A stretch of DNA of 64,000 bases. It comes from Sinomonas terrae. GTDB taxonomy: Bacteria; Actinomycetota; Actinomycetes; Actinomycetales; Micrococcaceae. Below the pieces are notes generated by a model. It was not told the origin of the DNA. It saw only the letters and a program-made list of their open reading frames with translations, and did not search any database. Each line of letters begins with the position of its first letter. Positions within the stretch are counted from its first letter, which is position 1. Made by a program: the position numbers and the translations under genes. This document shows, piece after piece, positions 1 through 8,952 of this stretch. The stretch is from contig NZ_JAKZBV010000001.1 of assembly GCF_022539255.1 (NCBI RefSeq), forward strand, positions 2,480,001-2,544,000. Reading direction: 5' to 3'.

Positions 1-858
1 CGTATCCGCAAGCAGGATGTCGTCGCTGCCGCGGAAGCGCAGAAGGCCGCCCAGCAGACAGCTGCCCCGGCACCTGCCCAGCCGGCTGCCGCTCCGTCGG
101 CTCCGTCAGCGCCCTCGGCTGCGCCGGTCTCGTCGCTCCGCGGCACGACCGAGAAGGCCCCGCGCATCCGTCAGGTCATCGCCCGCCGGATGCGAGAGTC
201 GCTCGACACGTCGACCCAGCTCACGCAGGTGCATGAGATCGACATGACGAGGATCGCCAAGCTCCGTGATCGGGCCAAGGCGAACTTCCAGGCCCAGAAC
301 GGCGTCAAGCTCACGTTCCTCCCGTTCATCGCGAAGGCCGTCGCCGAGGCGCTCAAGCAGCACCCGAAGCTCAACGCGGAGTACAACGAGGAGAAGCAGG
401 AGATCACGTACCACAACGCGGAGCACCTTGCTATCGCCGTGGACACCGAGAAGGGGCTCCTCGTCCCGGTCATCAACGATGCTGGCGATCTGAACCTCGC
501 CGGCCTCGCGAGCCGCATCGCCGACGTCGCGTCGCGGACGCGCAGCGGAAAGATCGGCCCGGACGAGCTTTCGGGCGGGACCTTCAGCATCACGAACATC
601 GGTTCCGTCGGGGCGCTCTTCGACACCCCGATCATCAACCAGCCGCAGGTCGCGATCCTCGGCACCGGTGCCATCGTGAAGCGCCCGTGGGTCACGCAGA
701 ACGCTGAGGGCGACGACGTCATCTCGATCCGCTCGATGATGTATCTCTCGCTCACGTACGACCACCGCCTTGTCGACGGTGCGGACGCGGGACGGTTCCT
801 GCAGACGCTCCGTGCCCGCCTCGAGGCTGGCGCGTTCGAGGCCGACCTCGGCCTCTGA
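1..858 (+). CDS. sucB: 2-oxoacid dehydrogenase E2 component (dihydrolipoamide acyltransferase), 3' part
   Basis: The window opens inside this gene and shows the last 285 residues. The first residues (RIRKQDVVAAA) look like the end of a peripheral-subunit-binding domain. An Ala/Pro-rich swivelling linker of about 30 residues follows, then the catalytic acyltransferase domain from about residue 55. The domain carries the GTFSITNIG and YDHRLVDGADAG motifs; the latter holds the catalytic His and Asp. It transfers succinyl or acyl groups from lipoyl arms to CoA in the cytoplasmic dehydrogenase complex. The lipB-lipA pair 6 kb downstream makes the lipoyl cofactor this protein needs. Succinyl specificity is inferred from usual actinobacterial context; a branched-chain or pyruvate E2 cannot be excluded without the lipoyl domains. 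Confidence 0.9.
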   Translation, partial: RIRKQDVVAAAEAQKAAQQTAAPAPAQPAAAPSAPSAPSAAPVSSLRGTTEKAPRIRQVIARRMRESLDTSTQLTQVHEIDMTRIAKLRDRAKANFQAQNGVKLTFLPFIAKAVAEALKQHPKLNAEYNEEKQEITYHNAEHLAIAVDTEKGLLVPVINDAGDLNLAGLASRIADVASRTRSGKIGPDELSGGTFSITNIGSVGALFDTPIINQPQVAILGTGAIVKRPWVTQNAEGDDVISIRSMMYLSLTYDHRLVDGADAGRFLQTLRARLEAGAFEADLGL

Positions 859-905
859 CCGGCATCGCTCCGGCCGACCTCGGCCTCTGACCGGCATCGC
901 CTCCG
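841..905 (+). repeat. Imperfect tandem duplication across the E2 stop codon
   Basis: A 32-nt unit starting GCCGACCTCGGCCTCTGACC at 841 is repeated at 873-905 with one extra C. The unit contains the last E2 codons and the TGA, so the second copy lies in the 3' UTR. Confidence 0.9.
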
Positions 906-916
906 GCTGGCTCAAA

Positions 917-953
917 CCGCGGCCCGGATCCCCCTCAGGGATCCGGGCCGCGG
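917..953 (+). terminator. Strong hairpin terminator after E2 gene
   Basis: A perfect 16-bp inverted repeat (917-932 with 938-953) closes a 5-nt loop 58 nt after the stop. There is only a weak T-rich tail. Confidence 0.75.
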
Positions 954-1023
954 CCCTTCCATTCGTTATCCACTTGGAACCCTCGAGGCTCCGGATCGAG
1001 CGGGACGGCCACTGGGCCAACAC

Positions 1024-1029
1024 TAGAAT
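1024..1029 (+). promoter_or_regulatory. -10 element TAGAAT, leaderless start
   Basis: TAGAAT ends 7 nt before the ATG at 1037, so transcription should begin at or next to the start codon. No Shine-Dalgarno sequence is present. Confidence 0.55.
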
Positions 1030-1036
1030 CGAGACC

Positions 1037-1408
1037 ATGACTGTCGTCCTGAGCATCTTCGTCTTCCTCCACATCGTCGGTGCAGCGATGATCGTGGGCC
1101 CGTGGATCGCGAACATGAAGAAGCCCACCGTGGGCGCTCGGCAGTTCGATGGTGCCATGACCCAGCTCGTCACCGGCATCATCCTTGTCGGCCTCATCAC
1201 GGTGCTCTCGAAGCAGGCGGACTCGAACGTCTCCTCCCCCGACTACCTGAAGCTCACGATCAAGTTCATCATCGCCGTCGTAGTCGGCGCGCTCGCCTTC
1301 GTCGGGAACCGCCGTCGGAAGGCTGGCGAACCGGTCGCACCGGGACTCGCACACGCCGTCGGAGGACTCGCCCTCCTCAACGTCGCCATCGCGACGATCT
1401 GGCCCTGA
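1037..1408 (+). CDS. Small four-helix integral membrane protein, unknown function
   Basis: 123 residues with four hydrophobic segments (about 3-22, 42-60, 73-90 and 100-122), separated by short polar turns such as NRRRKAGEPV. The ATG at 1037 is chosen because a -10 hexamer sits 7 nt upstream. Longer upstream extensions in this frame run through the E2 terminator and are not credible. I do not recognise a characterised family; similar short membrane proteins near sucB/lipB are common in actinobacteria. It stands alone, closed by its own terminator. Confidence 0.75.
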   Translation: MTVVLSIFVFLHIVGAAMIVGPWIANMKKPTVGARQFDGAMTQLVTGIILVGLITVLSKQADSNVSSPDYLKLTIKFIIAVVVGALAFVGNRRRKAGEPVAPGLAHAVGGLALLNVAIATIWP

Positions 1409-1428
1409 CGGCCTCGGCTGGCACCGTA

Positions 1429-1466
1429 GCCCCGCGAGCTTCATGAGAAGCAAGCGGGGCTTTTTT
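1429..1466 (+). terminator. Intrinsic terminator
   Basis: GCCCCGC (1429-1435) pairs with GCGGGGC (1454-1460), with a smaller GCTT/AAGC helix inside, followed by six T (1461-1466). This is a classical rho-independent terminator. Confidence 0.9.
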
Positions 1467-1550
1467 GTGCCTACGATGGCGGAGCCAGTCCACTCACTCC
1501 GGCCCTCTGGCCGGCGAAGCAGTCCACAGGACCCAACGAAGGAGCGAAGC

Positions 1551-1979
1551 ATGGCTACCATCCGCACTGCCCACACCGTCTGGAACGGCACCCTCATGGA
1601 GGGCTCGGGAAGGACTACTCTGGACACCTCCGGGCTGGGCACGTACGACGTGACGTGGAAGGCGCGCAGCGCCGAGGCCAATGGCAAGACGAGCCCTGAG
1701 GAGCTCATCGCTGCTGCCCACTCCGCGTGCTTCTCGATGGCTTTCAGCAACGGCCTTGCCGAGGCCGGATACACGGCCGACGAGATCAACACCCAGGCCG
1801 AGGTCGACTTCATTCCCGGGAAGGGCATCACGACCAGCAAGCTCACCCTCTCGGCGAAGGTGCCGAACCTCGCGCAGGACGAGTTCGAGAAGATCGCCGA
1901 CGGCGCCAAGCAGGGCTGCCCTGTCAGTAAGGCGCTCGCGGGGATTGAGATCACCCTCGACGCGAAGCTCGAGTCCTAA
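1551..1979 (+). CDS. OsmC/Ohr-family peroxiredoxin
   Basis: 142 residues. OsmC-family proteins reduce organic hydroperoxides in the cytoplasm using two cysteines. Both are visible: Cys60 in AAAHSACFSMAF and Cys123 in KQGCPVSKAL. Length fits the OsmC subgroup. The start is supported by AAGGAG ending 5 nt before ATG 1551. It is monocistronic between two terminators. Which peroxide it prefers, and whether lipoyl proteins recycle it as known for Ohr/OsmC in some bacteria, cannot be told from sequence; the nearby E2 and lipoylation genes are only suggestive. Confidence 0.92.
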   Translation: MATIRTAHTVWNGTLMEGSGRTTLDTSGLGTYDVTWKARSAEANGKTSPEELIAAAHSACFSMAFSNGLAEAGYTADEINTQAEVDFIPGKGITTSKLTLSAKVPNLAQDEFEKIADGAKQGCPVSKALAGIEITLDAKLES

Positions 1980-2010
1980 TTCGGAGGGAGGCGCCGAGCC
2001 GCCCAGACGG

Positions 2011-2052
2011 ACAGGGCCCCTGCCGCACCATTCGGTGCGGCAGGGGCCCTGT
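2011..2052. terminator. Bidirectional terminator between convergent genes
   Basis: A perfect 19-bp stem (2011-2029 with 2034-2052) with the tetraloop ATTC lies between osmC (+) and the tricorn-like gene (-). Confidence 0.85.
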
Positions 2053-2086
2053 TGTCTGTTCAGCTCGTTCCTCGGTCCAGCCCGGA

Positions 2087-5000
2087 TCAGCCCTCGTAGG
2101 CGACCGCTGAGCCCGCCGCTGTCAGCTCTTGGGGACGCGGGGGCAGGGCTGCCGGACGCACGGAACGGTAGCCTGTCCGTGCTGGCGGCCGCTCGGTTGG
2201 GATCTCGATGAGCATCTCCTTGAGCACGCCGATTGCCTGCTCGAGCTGGGGGTCAAGACCCGCCGCATAGGCGTGCGGCGGGAAGGCGACCTCGATATCG
2301 GGCTCCACCCCGTGATTTTCGACACCCCAGCCGACGCCGCCCCCGAACCAGGTGGCGTACCGCGGCTGCGTCACGCCTGTGCCGTCCGCCAGCCGGAATC
2401 GGTTGTCGATACCGATGACTCCACCCCACGTCCGCGTCCCGACGACGGGGCCGATGCCCCGCAGCTTGCCCACCTGGGTGATGATGTCGCCGTCCGAACC
2501 CGCGAACTCGTCGGCGAGGATGACAACGGGACCCCGGGGGGCGTGGCGTGGGTACGTGCGGGGCTGTTCGCCACGGGGGATGGTCCAGCCCGTCACCCGG
2601 CGTCCGATGAGTTCCGCGACGAGCTGGGAAGTATGCCCGCCACGGTTCCGGCGGATATCGACCACGAGGGCGTCAAGCGCCGTCTCGGTGTCCAGGTCGC
2701 GATGCAGCTGAGCCCACCCGCGCGCCCCCATGTCCGGCACGTGGAGATACCCGTACCTGCCCTCCGACGCTTCCCGGACGAGCCGGCGGTTCGCCTGGAC
2801 CCAGTCCTGATACCGGAGGCGCTCCTCGTCCTTGAGGGGGACGACGGCGATCCGGCGCCGCTGGCCTTCCTGCTCACCGTGCGCAGCCCCGTCGAGCATC
2901 GTGAGCTCGACGGTCTTGCCGGCCGCCCCGACGAGGGCCATCGCGGGCCCGAACTGGGAAGTGAGCGGGACGCCGTCGACCGCGAGGATCCGGTCCCCGG
3001 GCCTCACATCGGCACCGGGGGCAGCAAGCGGTGAAGTCGCGAGCGGGTCGGACGATTCGCTCGCGAGGACCCGGCGCACAACCCAGCCCTCGTGGTAGTC
3101 GAACTCACCGCCGAGACGCCCCTGGCCCCCTGCGTCGGGCTCCGAGGCGAGACTCGGTGTCACGTACGCATGGGAGGTCCCGAGTTCCCCATGGACCTCC
3201 CAGAGCAGGTCGACCAGATCGTCGTGGGAGCCGAGGCGCTCGACAAGTGGCTCGTACTGGGAGCGCACCTCGGTCCAGTCCCGTCCCGCCATGTCTGCTG
3301 CCCAGAAGAAGTCCCGCTGGAGACGCCATGCCTCGGCGAATGCCTGACGCCACACGGCAATCGGCTCGAGGCGCACGCGGATCCGGTCGAGATCGACCCG
3401 GATGTGCTCGGGCGAGCCCTCCTCGACCTTTCCGCTGCTCGGCACCGAGCTGACATGGCGTTCGCTGACGTACACGACCTTCGAGCCGTCCCCGCTCAGG
3501 CGGTACGTGTCCAAGGCGCCCACAACGGTGGTGGTGCGAGCATCGGCGAGGTCGAGCCGTTCGAGGCTCGGCTGGGGGTCCTTGTCCCCCGGCTTTGCCT
3601 TGCCCTCCCCGGTCGCCCCCGAGAGGTCGTGTGAGAGCCACAGGAGCGCTCCGGGTGCGGCCGTGAGGCGCGAGTAGTTCCCCTGCCGGACCGGGAGGGC
3701 CACGACCCGGTGGGCGAGGCCCTCGAGGTCAACCCGCGTCTCCTCGGATTCGGCCTTGTCACCGTCTGCATTCTCTCCGGCCGGAGCTCCGAAGTCCGCG
3801 ACGCGCGGGCCGAACGGCGCAGCAGTCGTAGCGGCGAGCGGCACGATATAGGGCTTGATGGGGCTCGGGAACGCGAGGTCGAACGAGTGCCCGTCGTAGA
3901 CGGGGTCGAAACTCCGTCCCGACAGGAACGCCAGGTACTTCCCGTCGGGGGTGAACGCTGGCCACGCGTCCCAGAAGCGTCCATCTGTCACGTCGGCAAT
4001 CTCACTCGAGAAGACGTTGGCGATGCGCAATTTCGACCGCGTTCCGAAGGCGGTGACGGGCTCGCTCCAGGCCAGCCACTCCGAATCAGGGCTCCAGGCA
4101 AGCTGTTCGATGGTGCCCTCTTCCACTGTCGAGAGTGTGCGAACCGCCTTCGATTCGAGGTCGACGAGGTGGACTTCGCCAAAAGCCGTTCCGAGTGCAA
4201 TTCGGCGGCCGTCCGGGCTCGGGACGAGCTGGGCGACGCGGCCCGGAGTCGGCAGGTCGAAGCGCAGTGGAGCGGCCGCAGGGGTTTCAGCGGTACCGCG
4301 CGATCGGCGTTCGCCCTGGACTGTGACGGTAGCGGCAGGGTGTTCCGCGCCGTCGCCAGCGTCATCAGGAACAGCCTGCAGCGCCGAGCTGGACGCCGCG
4401 CCGACGGGCACTGGAGCCGGCAGACCACTGTCTGCCTCCGCCGCCTGGACAGCCGTGGGAGCAGCCTCAGCCGAGGGTTCCTCGGCGATGGCGTAGTCCC
4501 CTGCATCCCTCAGATCCTTCACGAACAGCGCCTCCTCCCCCGCAGGGTCGGCGATGTAGGCGACGCGGTCGCCTCCGAGGGGACGAGCCAGACGCGCGCG
4601 GACGCCGGGCGCCGCCTCGACGACGCGCGACGGGCCATCCCGGTGGGTGAGCCAATGCACCGTCCCGTGGGACTCCACGACGCTCGCGTCGCCGTCGTGC
4701 GTCGGTACCGCCTCGCCAAGGTGACGTCCGACGGCGAGTGGGACCGGGCGGCGCGACGTCGACGCCGAGCCGAGGCTCACCTCGAGCCGGCGAGGTTCCG
4801 CCTCGAGGCTGTCGAGGAGCCAGAGGCCCCCTGCCGACTCCACGATGATCCTCGAGCCGTCCGAACTCGCGTGGCGCGCGTAGAAGCGGTCGAAGTCGGT
4901 GTGACGGCGGAGGTCAGAGCCATCCCGCTCGACCGAATACACGTTGCCGTAGCCCTCATGGTCTGAGAGGAACGCAATGCGGCCGCCGATCCAGACCGGA

Positions 5001-5590
5001 TCGCACAGATTGCCGTCGAGTTCCGGGGCCAGACGCCGGAACTCGCCCCCGCCGTCGACGTCGATCCAGAGCTTGCCGGCGGCACCGCCGCGGTACCGCT
5101 TCCACGCGGCGGGCTCGCGGGAGAGGACGCTGCCGACGACAACGGGACGCTCGTCGCCGACGGACGGTCCGAAGGCGACCGAGTCGATGGGCCCGTAGGG
5201 CAGTTCCTCGAGCCTGCCTCCCTCTGGAGCGACGGCGTAGCCGTAGGTAAGACGGGAATCGGGCTGATTGTGGGCGCTCGTCACGATCACGCGCCCCCGG
5301 GGGTCGATGCCCTTCACCCGGGTGGACTGGTGACCGAAGTGTGTGAGCTGTCGAAAGCCTCCACCCTCAACGTCCGCGGCCACGGCCTCGGGCGCACTGC
5401 CCTGCACGACGCTCCAGACCACCTTCCTGCCATCTGGGGTAAAGCGAGGGTTGCGGGCTGGGAGCTGGAGCGCCGAGATACGCCAGGCCCGGCCGCCGTC
5501 GACCGGGGCAAGCCACACGTCGTCCTCGGCCACGAACGCAACGAGGTCGCCGTGCACATGGGGGTACCGAAAGTAGCTGGAGGCTGTCAT
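2087..5590 (-). CDS. Tricorn-like protease (S41 family, beta-propeller plus PDZ)
   Basis: 1167 residues, near the archaeal/actinobacterial tricorn length. The first ~650 residues are beta-propeller repeats (for example VAFVAEDDVWLAPV). An Ala/Pro/Glu-rich insert lies around residues 365-440. A C-terminal block has a helical region, a PDZ domain (GDRILAVDG) and the S41 catalytic domain. The Ser-His pair ELGTSHAYV, the nucleophile motif EFAGSDGD and the Glu of ENHGVEPD match the tricorn catalytic tetrad. Known tricorns cut proteasome products into short peptides in the cytosol. The start is set by ATGA overlap with the upstream kinase gene; a 95-residue N-terminal extension in the same frame lies within that gene. 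There is no signal peptide. Confidence 0.93.
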   Translation of the reverse strand: MTASSYFRYPHVHGDLVAFVAEDDVWLAPVDGGRAWRISALQLPARNPRFTPDGRKVVWSVVQGSAPEAVAADVEGGGFRQLTHFGHQSTRVKGIDPRGRVIVTSAHNQPDSRLTYGYAVAPEGGRLEELPYGPIDSVAFGPSVGDERPVVVGSVLSREPAAWKRYRGGAAGKLWIDVDGGGEFRRLAPELDGNLCDPVWIGGRIAFLSDHEGYGNVYSVERDGSDLRRHTDFDRFYARHASSDGSRIIVESAGGLWLLDSLEAEPRRLEVSLGSASTSRRPVPLAVGRHLGEAVPTHDGDASVVESHGTVHWLTHRDGPSRVVEAAPGVRARLARPLGGDRVAYIADPAGEEALFVKDLRDAGDYAIAEEPSAEAAPTAVQAAEADSGLPAPVPVGAASSSALQAVPDDAGDGAEHPAATVTVQGERRSRGTAETPAAAPLRFDLPTPGRVAQLVPSPDGRRIALGTAFGEVHLVDLESKAVRTLSTVEEGTIEQLAWSPDSEWLAWSEPVTAFGTRSKLRIANVFSSEIADVTDGRFWDAWPAFTPDGKYLAFLSGRSFDPVYDGHSFDLAFPSPIKPYIVPLAATTAAPFGPRVADFGAPAGENADGDKAESEETRVDLEGLAHRVVALPVRQGNYSRLTAAPGALLWLSHDLSGATGEGKAKPGDKDPQPSLERLDLADARTTTVVGALDTYRLSGDGSKVVYVSERHVSSVPSSGKVEEGSPEHIRVDLDRIRVRLEPIAVWRQAFAEAWRLQRDFFWAADMAGRDWTEVRSQYEPLVERLGSHDDLVDLLWEVHGELGTSHAYVTPSLASEPDAGGQGRLGGEFDYHEGWVVRRVLASESSDPLATSPLAAPGADVRPGDRILAVDGVPLTSQFGPAMALVGAAGKTVELTMLDGAAHGEQEGQRRRIAVVPLKDEERLRYQDWVQANRRLVREASEGRYGYLHVPDMGARGWAQLHRDLDTETALDALVVDIRRNRGGHTSQLVAELIGRRVTGWTIPRGEQPRTYPRHAPRGPVVILADEFAGSDGDIITQVGKLRGIGPVVGTRTWGGVIGIDNRFRLADGTGVTQPRYATWFGGGVGWGVENHGVEPDIEVAFPPHAYAAGLDPQLEQAIGVLKEMLIEIPTERPPARTGYRSVRPAALPPRPQELTAAGSAVAYEG

Positions 5591-7119
5591 CCTCCGATCA
5601 TAGGCAGGGCGGCTGGGAGCACTCGTGACACCTGCCAGCCCGGATCGCGCCGCTCGAGGACGATGCGCAACCACTGCTCCTTTGCCTCCGCAGGGCGCTG
5701 GAGCTCCGCGCCGTCGCTCCCGCGCACCGAAAACGCGGAAGTCACCACCCGGACGCGGACGACGGCGGTGCTGCCGCGGGCTTCGGCGTTGTCCGCGCCG
5801 GGCGCCGCGCCGTCTCCTGAGTCTGTTCCCGCCAGTTCTACAGACAGGACCCTCGAGGTGAATCCTTCGAGCCATCGTCCCGACGCCTTGAGGTCAGCAG
5901 CGAGTTTCCGGTCCGCCACGTCCGCCTCCGAACCCGGGACGTTGACCCGCCCGAGGAGCTCGTCATCGGGCCGCGACACCGCCTGCGCCCTGATCTCAGC
6001 GAGCGCCTGGACCGCCTGCACCGGATCCTCCGAGTCGGCCGCACGCCTGAGCGGTTCAGGCAGGGCGGACCATCTCGTGCCCGTGGCGGGAGCGCTCGCG
6101 GCGCCTCCACGGGAGCGGTCCTCGATTCCCAGGGCGCCAGCTCCGGCAAGCGCCACGGCGGCCGTCCCTGCCGCAGCGGAAGCTGCCCAGACGGCGATGA
6201 GGAACTTGGAACGAGGACGCCGCGGAACAGCGAGACCGCGTCGACGTGGTACCGCGGGCCGCCGGCGCCGCGAGCCCTCCTGCAGGCGCGTGACCAGCTC
6301 GGGGAGGACCTCGGCCTCGACGGCTGGTGCGAGGTCGACAGGGTCAGCAGAACAGCTCCTCAGGACAGCCCGTGCGAACTCCGCCGCCGTCGGACGCTCG
6401 CCGGGCTCCTCGGCGAGGGCGGCCTCGACGGCCGCCGCGAGCTCCGTCGGGATGCCGGGGACGAGCAGGCCAAGCGGCGGTCTGGTCCGCCGTGGGCCCG
6501 GGGGTGAACCCACGAGGCAGAACCAGGCAACGGCACCGAGCCCGTAGACGTCGGCCGCAGGGCGGACGGCGCCGGCACCCGCCGTGAAGGGGTCGAAGAA
6601 CCCGTCCGTACCCCTCGTAGCCCCCGCGCCGTCGCCGACCTGCCGCGCCTCGCCGAGGTCGGCGAGCAAGGGGCGGCCTTCAGAGGTGAAGAGGATGTTG
6701 CTCGGCGCGATGTCGAGGTGCGCTGTGCGCTGTACGTGAAGAGAAGCCGCTGCCTGTGCGATGGGGCCTACGGTTGTGACGGTCTCCCCGGCGGTCAGCC
6801 GACCTCGCGCCGCCACGAGCCGGGCGAGCGAACCTCCGGCGGCGTACTCGGTCAGCAGCACGGGCGAACCTGTCCGGGCCTCCGTCGCAGACGCGAGGCA
6901 CGTCAGCAGGTTCGGGTGCGAGCGGACAGTCTGCCTGCGGAGTTCGTGCCGCAGAGGATGCACCGCCGTCGGCTTGCTTCCCACCCCGGCTCGCAAGACC
7001 TTCGCGGCGCGGAGGCAGCCGCTCTGCTGCTGGCGGACGAGCCAGACGTCGCCGGTGCTTCCGCGCCCGAGGAGACGGACGACGTCGTACCCCTGGACCG
7101 CTGGTTCGGTGGGTTCCAT
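5587..7119 (-). CDS. Membrane-anchored serine/threonine protein kinase-like protein with atypical catalytic loop
   Basis: 510 residues. An N-terminal kinase fold (about 10-270) has the glycine loop GRGSTGDVW and the ATP-binding Lys40 (AAK). The catalytic loop reads HLDIAPSN instead of HRDLKPxN, so catalytic Asp and Asn remain but the Lys after Asp is Ala. The metal motif is DLG rather than DFG, and there is no clear APE. A basic stretch (RRRRPAVPRRRG) precedes one membrane helix around residues 310-335, then an extracytoplasmic domain of ~170 residues. Its stop overlaps the tricorn-like start (ATGA), so the pair is probably co-translated. A TAGACA hexamer 6 nt before the ATG may be a leaderless promoter. 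Activity may be weak or absent; this is inference. Confidence 0.85.
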   Translation of the reverse strand: MEPTEPAVQGYDVVRLLGRGSTGDVWLVRQQQSGCLRAAKVLRAGVGSKPTAVHPLRHELRRQTVRSHPNLLTCLASATEARTGSPVLLTEYAAGGSLARLVAARGRLTAGETVTTVGPIAQAAASLHVQRTAHLDIAPSNILFTSEGRPLLADLGEARQVGDGAGATRGTDGFFDPFTAGAGAVRPAADVYGLGAVAWFCLVGSPPGPRRTRPPLGLLVPGIPTELAAAVEAALAEEPGERPTAAEFARAVLRSCSADPVDLAPAVEAEVLPELVTRLQEGSRRRRPAVPRRRGLAVPRRPRSKFLIAVWAASAAAGTAAVALAGAGALGIEDRSRGGAASAPATGTRWSALPEPLRRAADSEDPVQAVQALAEIRAQAVSRPDDELLGRVNVPGSEADVADRKLAADLKASGRWLEGFTSRVLSVELAGTDSGDGAAPGADNAEARGSTAVVRVRVVTSAFSVRGSDGAELQRPAEAKEQWLRIVLERRDPGWQVSRVLPAALPMIGG

Positions 7120-7221
7120 GCCCCTTGTCTACCGCAGATCCCGGACGAGTGCCGGAAGTTATCCACAGGGCGCGATCCGCGGTGTGAGTCATCTCATGGC
7201 AGCGCTGGTCCTCCGGGGGAT

Positions 7222-7227
7222 TAAGCT
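7222..7227 (+). promoter_or_regulatory. -10 element TAAGCT for lipB, leaderless
   Basis: TAAGCT ends 7 nt before ATG 7235, and no ribosome binding site precedes the start. Confidence 0.45.
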
Positions 7228-7234
7228 GGTCGGC

Positions 7235-7927
7235 ATGACTCTTGCGTTCACCCGGCTGGGGTTTGCGCCCGACTTCGTCGACTACACGGCCGGTCTCGCG
7301 GCCCAGCGTCAGCTCCACGACGAGGTGGCAGCAGGCGAGGCCCCCAGCACTGTCCTTCTCCTCGAGCACGCCGCCGTCTACACGGCTGGCAAACGCACCG
7401 AGGACCACGAGCGCCCGCTCGATGGCACTCCCGTCGTCCCCGTCGATCGCGGCGGGAAGCTCACGTGGCACGGACCCGGCCAGCTTGTGGGCTACCCGAT
7501 CGTGCGGCTCAAGGAGCCGAGAGGCGTGCGCGCGTACGTCGAGCTGCTTGAGGACGTGATGATCACCGTGATCTCGGAGTACGGAATCAAGGCCGAGCAC
7601 GTCGACGGACGCTCCGGCGTTTGGGTGCGCGCCGACGAACGAGGCGGCGACCGCAAGATCGCAGCCATCGGCATCAGCATCCACGAGGGCATCACGGGGC
7701 ACGGCTTCGCGATCAACTGCAGCAACAGCCTCGACCCCTACGAGCAGATCATCGCTTGCGGCATCACGGACGCCGGCACAACAACAATTTCCGCTGAGCT
7801 GGGCCGCGAGGTCGGCCCGCTGGACATCATCGATCGGATCACCGAGGAACTCAACCGCCGGGCTGGCGAATTCGTCGCCGACGAGGTTTCTTCCTCTTCT
7901 GACCACACTGAAGGAGCACTTCTGTGA
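7235..7927 (+). CDS. lipB: Lipoyl(octanoyl) transferase
   Basis: 230 residues. LipB moves octanoate from acyl carrier protein to lipoyl domains, the first step of lipoate assembly in the cytoplasm. The catalytic pair is visible: Lys141 (GGDRKIAAIG) and Cys162 (FAINCSN). The family block RGGKLTWHGPGQLVGYPI is at 72-89. The start at 7235 gives the normal length and lies 7 nt after a -10 hexamer; the longer in-frame extension runs into the divergent kinase gene. Its TGA overlaps the lipA GTG as GTGA. Sitting with lipA and 6 kb from the E2 gene, it serves the oxoacid dehydrogenases. Confidence 0.95.
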   Translation: MTLAFTRLGFAPDFVDYTAGLAAQRQLHDEVAAGEAPSTVLLLEHAAVYTAGKRTEDHERPLDGTPVVPVDRGGKLTWHGPGQLVGYPIVRLKEPRGVRAYVELLEDVMITVISEYGIKAEHVDGRSGVWVRADERGGDRKIAAIGISIHEGITGHGFAINCSNSLDPYEQIIACGITDAGTTTISAELGREVGPLDIIDRITEELNRRAGEFVADEVSSSSDHTEGALL

Positions 7928-8934
7928 CGCTCGCACCCGAGGGGCGCCGGCTGCTGCGCGTCGAGCAGCGCAATGCTGAGACGCCTGTGGAGCGCAAGCC
8001 CGAATGGATCAAGGCCAAGGTCCATATGGGCCCGGAGTTCATCCAGCTTAAGAACCAGGTGAAGAAGGAAGGCCTCCACACCGTGTGCGAGGAGGCCGGC
8101 TGCCCGAACATCTTCGAGTGCTGGGAGGACAAGGAGGCCACCTTCCTCATCGGCGGCTCCGAGTGCACCCGGCGGTGCGACTTCTGCCAGATCGACACCG
8201 GCAAGCCCTCCCCGCTGGACCGCTTCGAGCCCACCAAGGTCGCCCGCTCCGTGCAGTCCATGGGCCTGCGTTATGCGACCGTCACCGGCGTCGCCCGCGA
8301 CGACCTCCCCGACGAGGGAACCTGGCTCTACGCCGAGACCATCCGCAAGATCCATGAGCTCAACCCCGGCACGGGCGTCGAGATCCTCATCCCCGACTTC
8401 TCCGGCAAGCCCGAGCACATCACCGCGATCTGTGACGCCCAGCCCGAGGTGTTCGCGCACAACGTCGAGACCGTGCCCCGGATCTTCAAGCGGATCCGCC
8501 CGGCCTTCCGGTACGAGCGCTCCCTCGACGTCATCACCCAGGGCCGCGACCAGGGCATGGTCACCAAGTCCAACCTGATCCTCGGCATGGGCGAGACCCG
8601 CGAGGAGGTCTCCCAGGCCATGCGCGACCTCCACGAGGCCGGCTGCGACCTGCTCACCATCACCCAGTACCTGCGCCCCTCCGAGCGCCACCACCCCGTG
8701 GACCGCTGGGTCAAGCCGCAGGAGTTCCTCGAGCTCTCCCAGGAGGCCGAGGAACTCGGGTTCCTCGGCGTCATGAGCGGACCTCTCGTCCGCTCCTCGT
8801 ACCGTGCCGGTCGCCTCTGGGCGACCGCCATGCGCAAGAAGGGCCGCGAGATCCCACCGCATCTGGCCCACATCGAGTCCTCGGGCACCACCCGCCAGGA
8901 GGCAGCAAGCCTTCTGGCCGCTCAGGCTCACTGA
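7924..8934 (+). CDS. lipA: Lipoyl synthase (radical SAM)
   Basis: 336 residues. LipA inserts two sulfurs into protein-bound octanoyl chains. Both iron-sulfur motifs are present: the auxiliary cluster CX4CX5C (Cys55, Cys60, Cys66) and the radical SAM CX3CX2C (Cys81, Cys85, Cys88). The GTG start overlaps the lipB stop by GTGA, indicating coupled translation. Synonymous codon use is almost uniformly GC-ending. It is followed by an intrinsic terminator, so lipB-lipA is a closed two-gene operon. Confidence 0.97.
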   Translation: MTLAPEGRRLLRVEQRNAETPVERKPEWIKAKVHMGPEFIQLKNQVKKEGLHTVCEEAGCPNIFECWEDKEATFLIGGSECTRRCDFCQIDTGKPSPLDRFEPTKVARSVQSMGLRYATVTGVARDDLPDEGTWLYAETIRKIHELNPGTGVEILIPDFSGKPEHITAICDAQPEVFAHNVETVPRIFKRIRPAFRYERSLDVITQGRDQGMVTKSNLILGMGETREEVSQAMRDLHEAGCDLLTITQYLRPSERHHPVDRWVKPQEFLELSQEAEELGFLGVMSGPLVRSSYRAGRLWATAMRKKGREIPPHLAHIESSGTTRQEAASLLAAQAH

Positions 8935-8952
8935 TACACCCTGCTGGTTCTC

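Noticed and set aside
5591..5875. 95-residue N-terminal extension of the tricorn-like protease
   Set aside because: It overlaps the kinase gene entirely. The ATGA overlap at 5587-5590 marks the true start.
7159..7167. Perfect DnaA box TTATCCACA
   Set aside because: It is a single copy in a short promoter region. An origin needs clustered boxes and an AT-rich element, and no dnaA/dnaN is nearby. TTATCCACT near 966 and TTGTCCACA at 43551 are likewise isolated.
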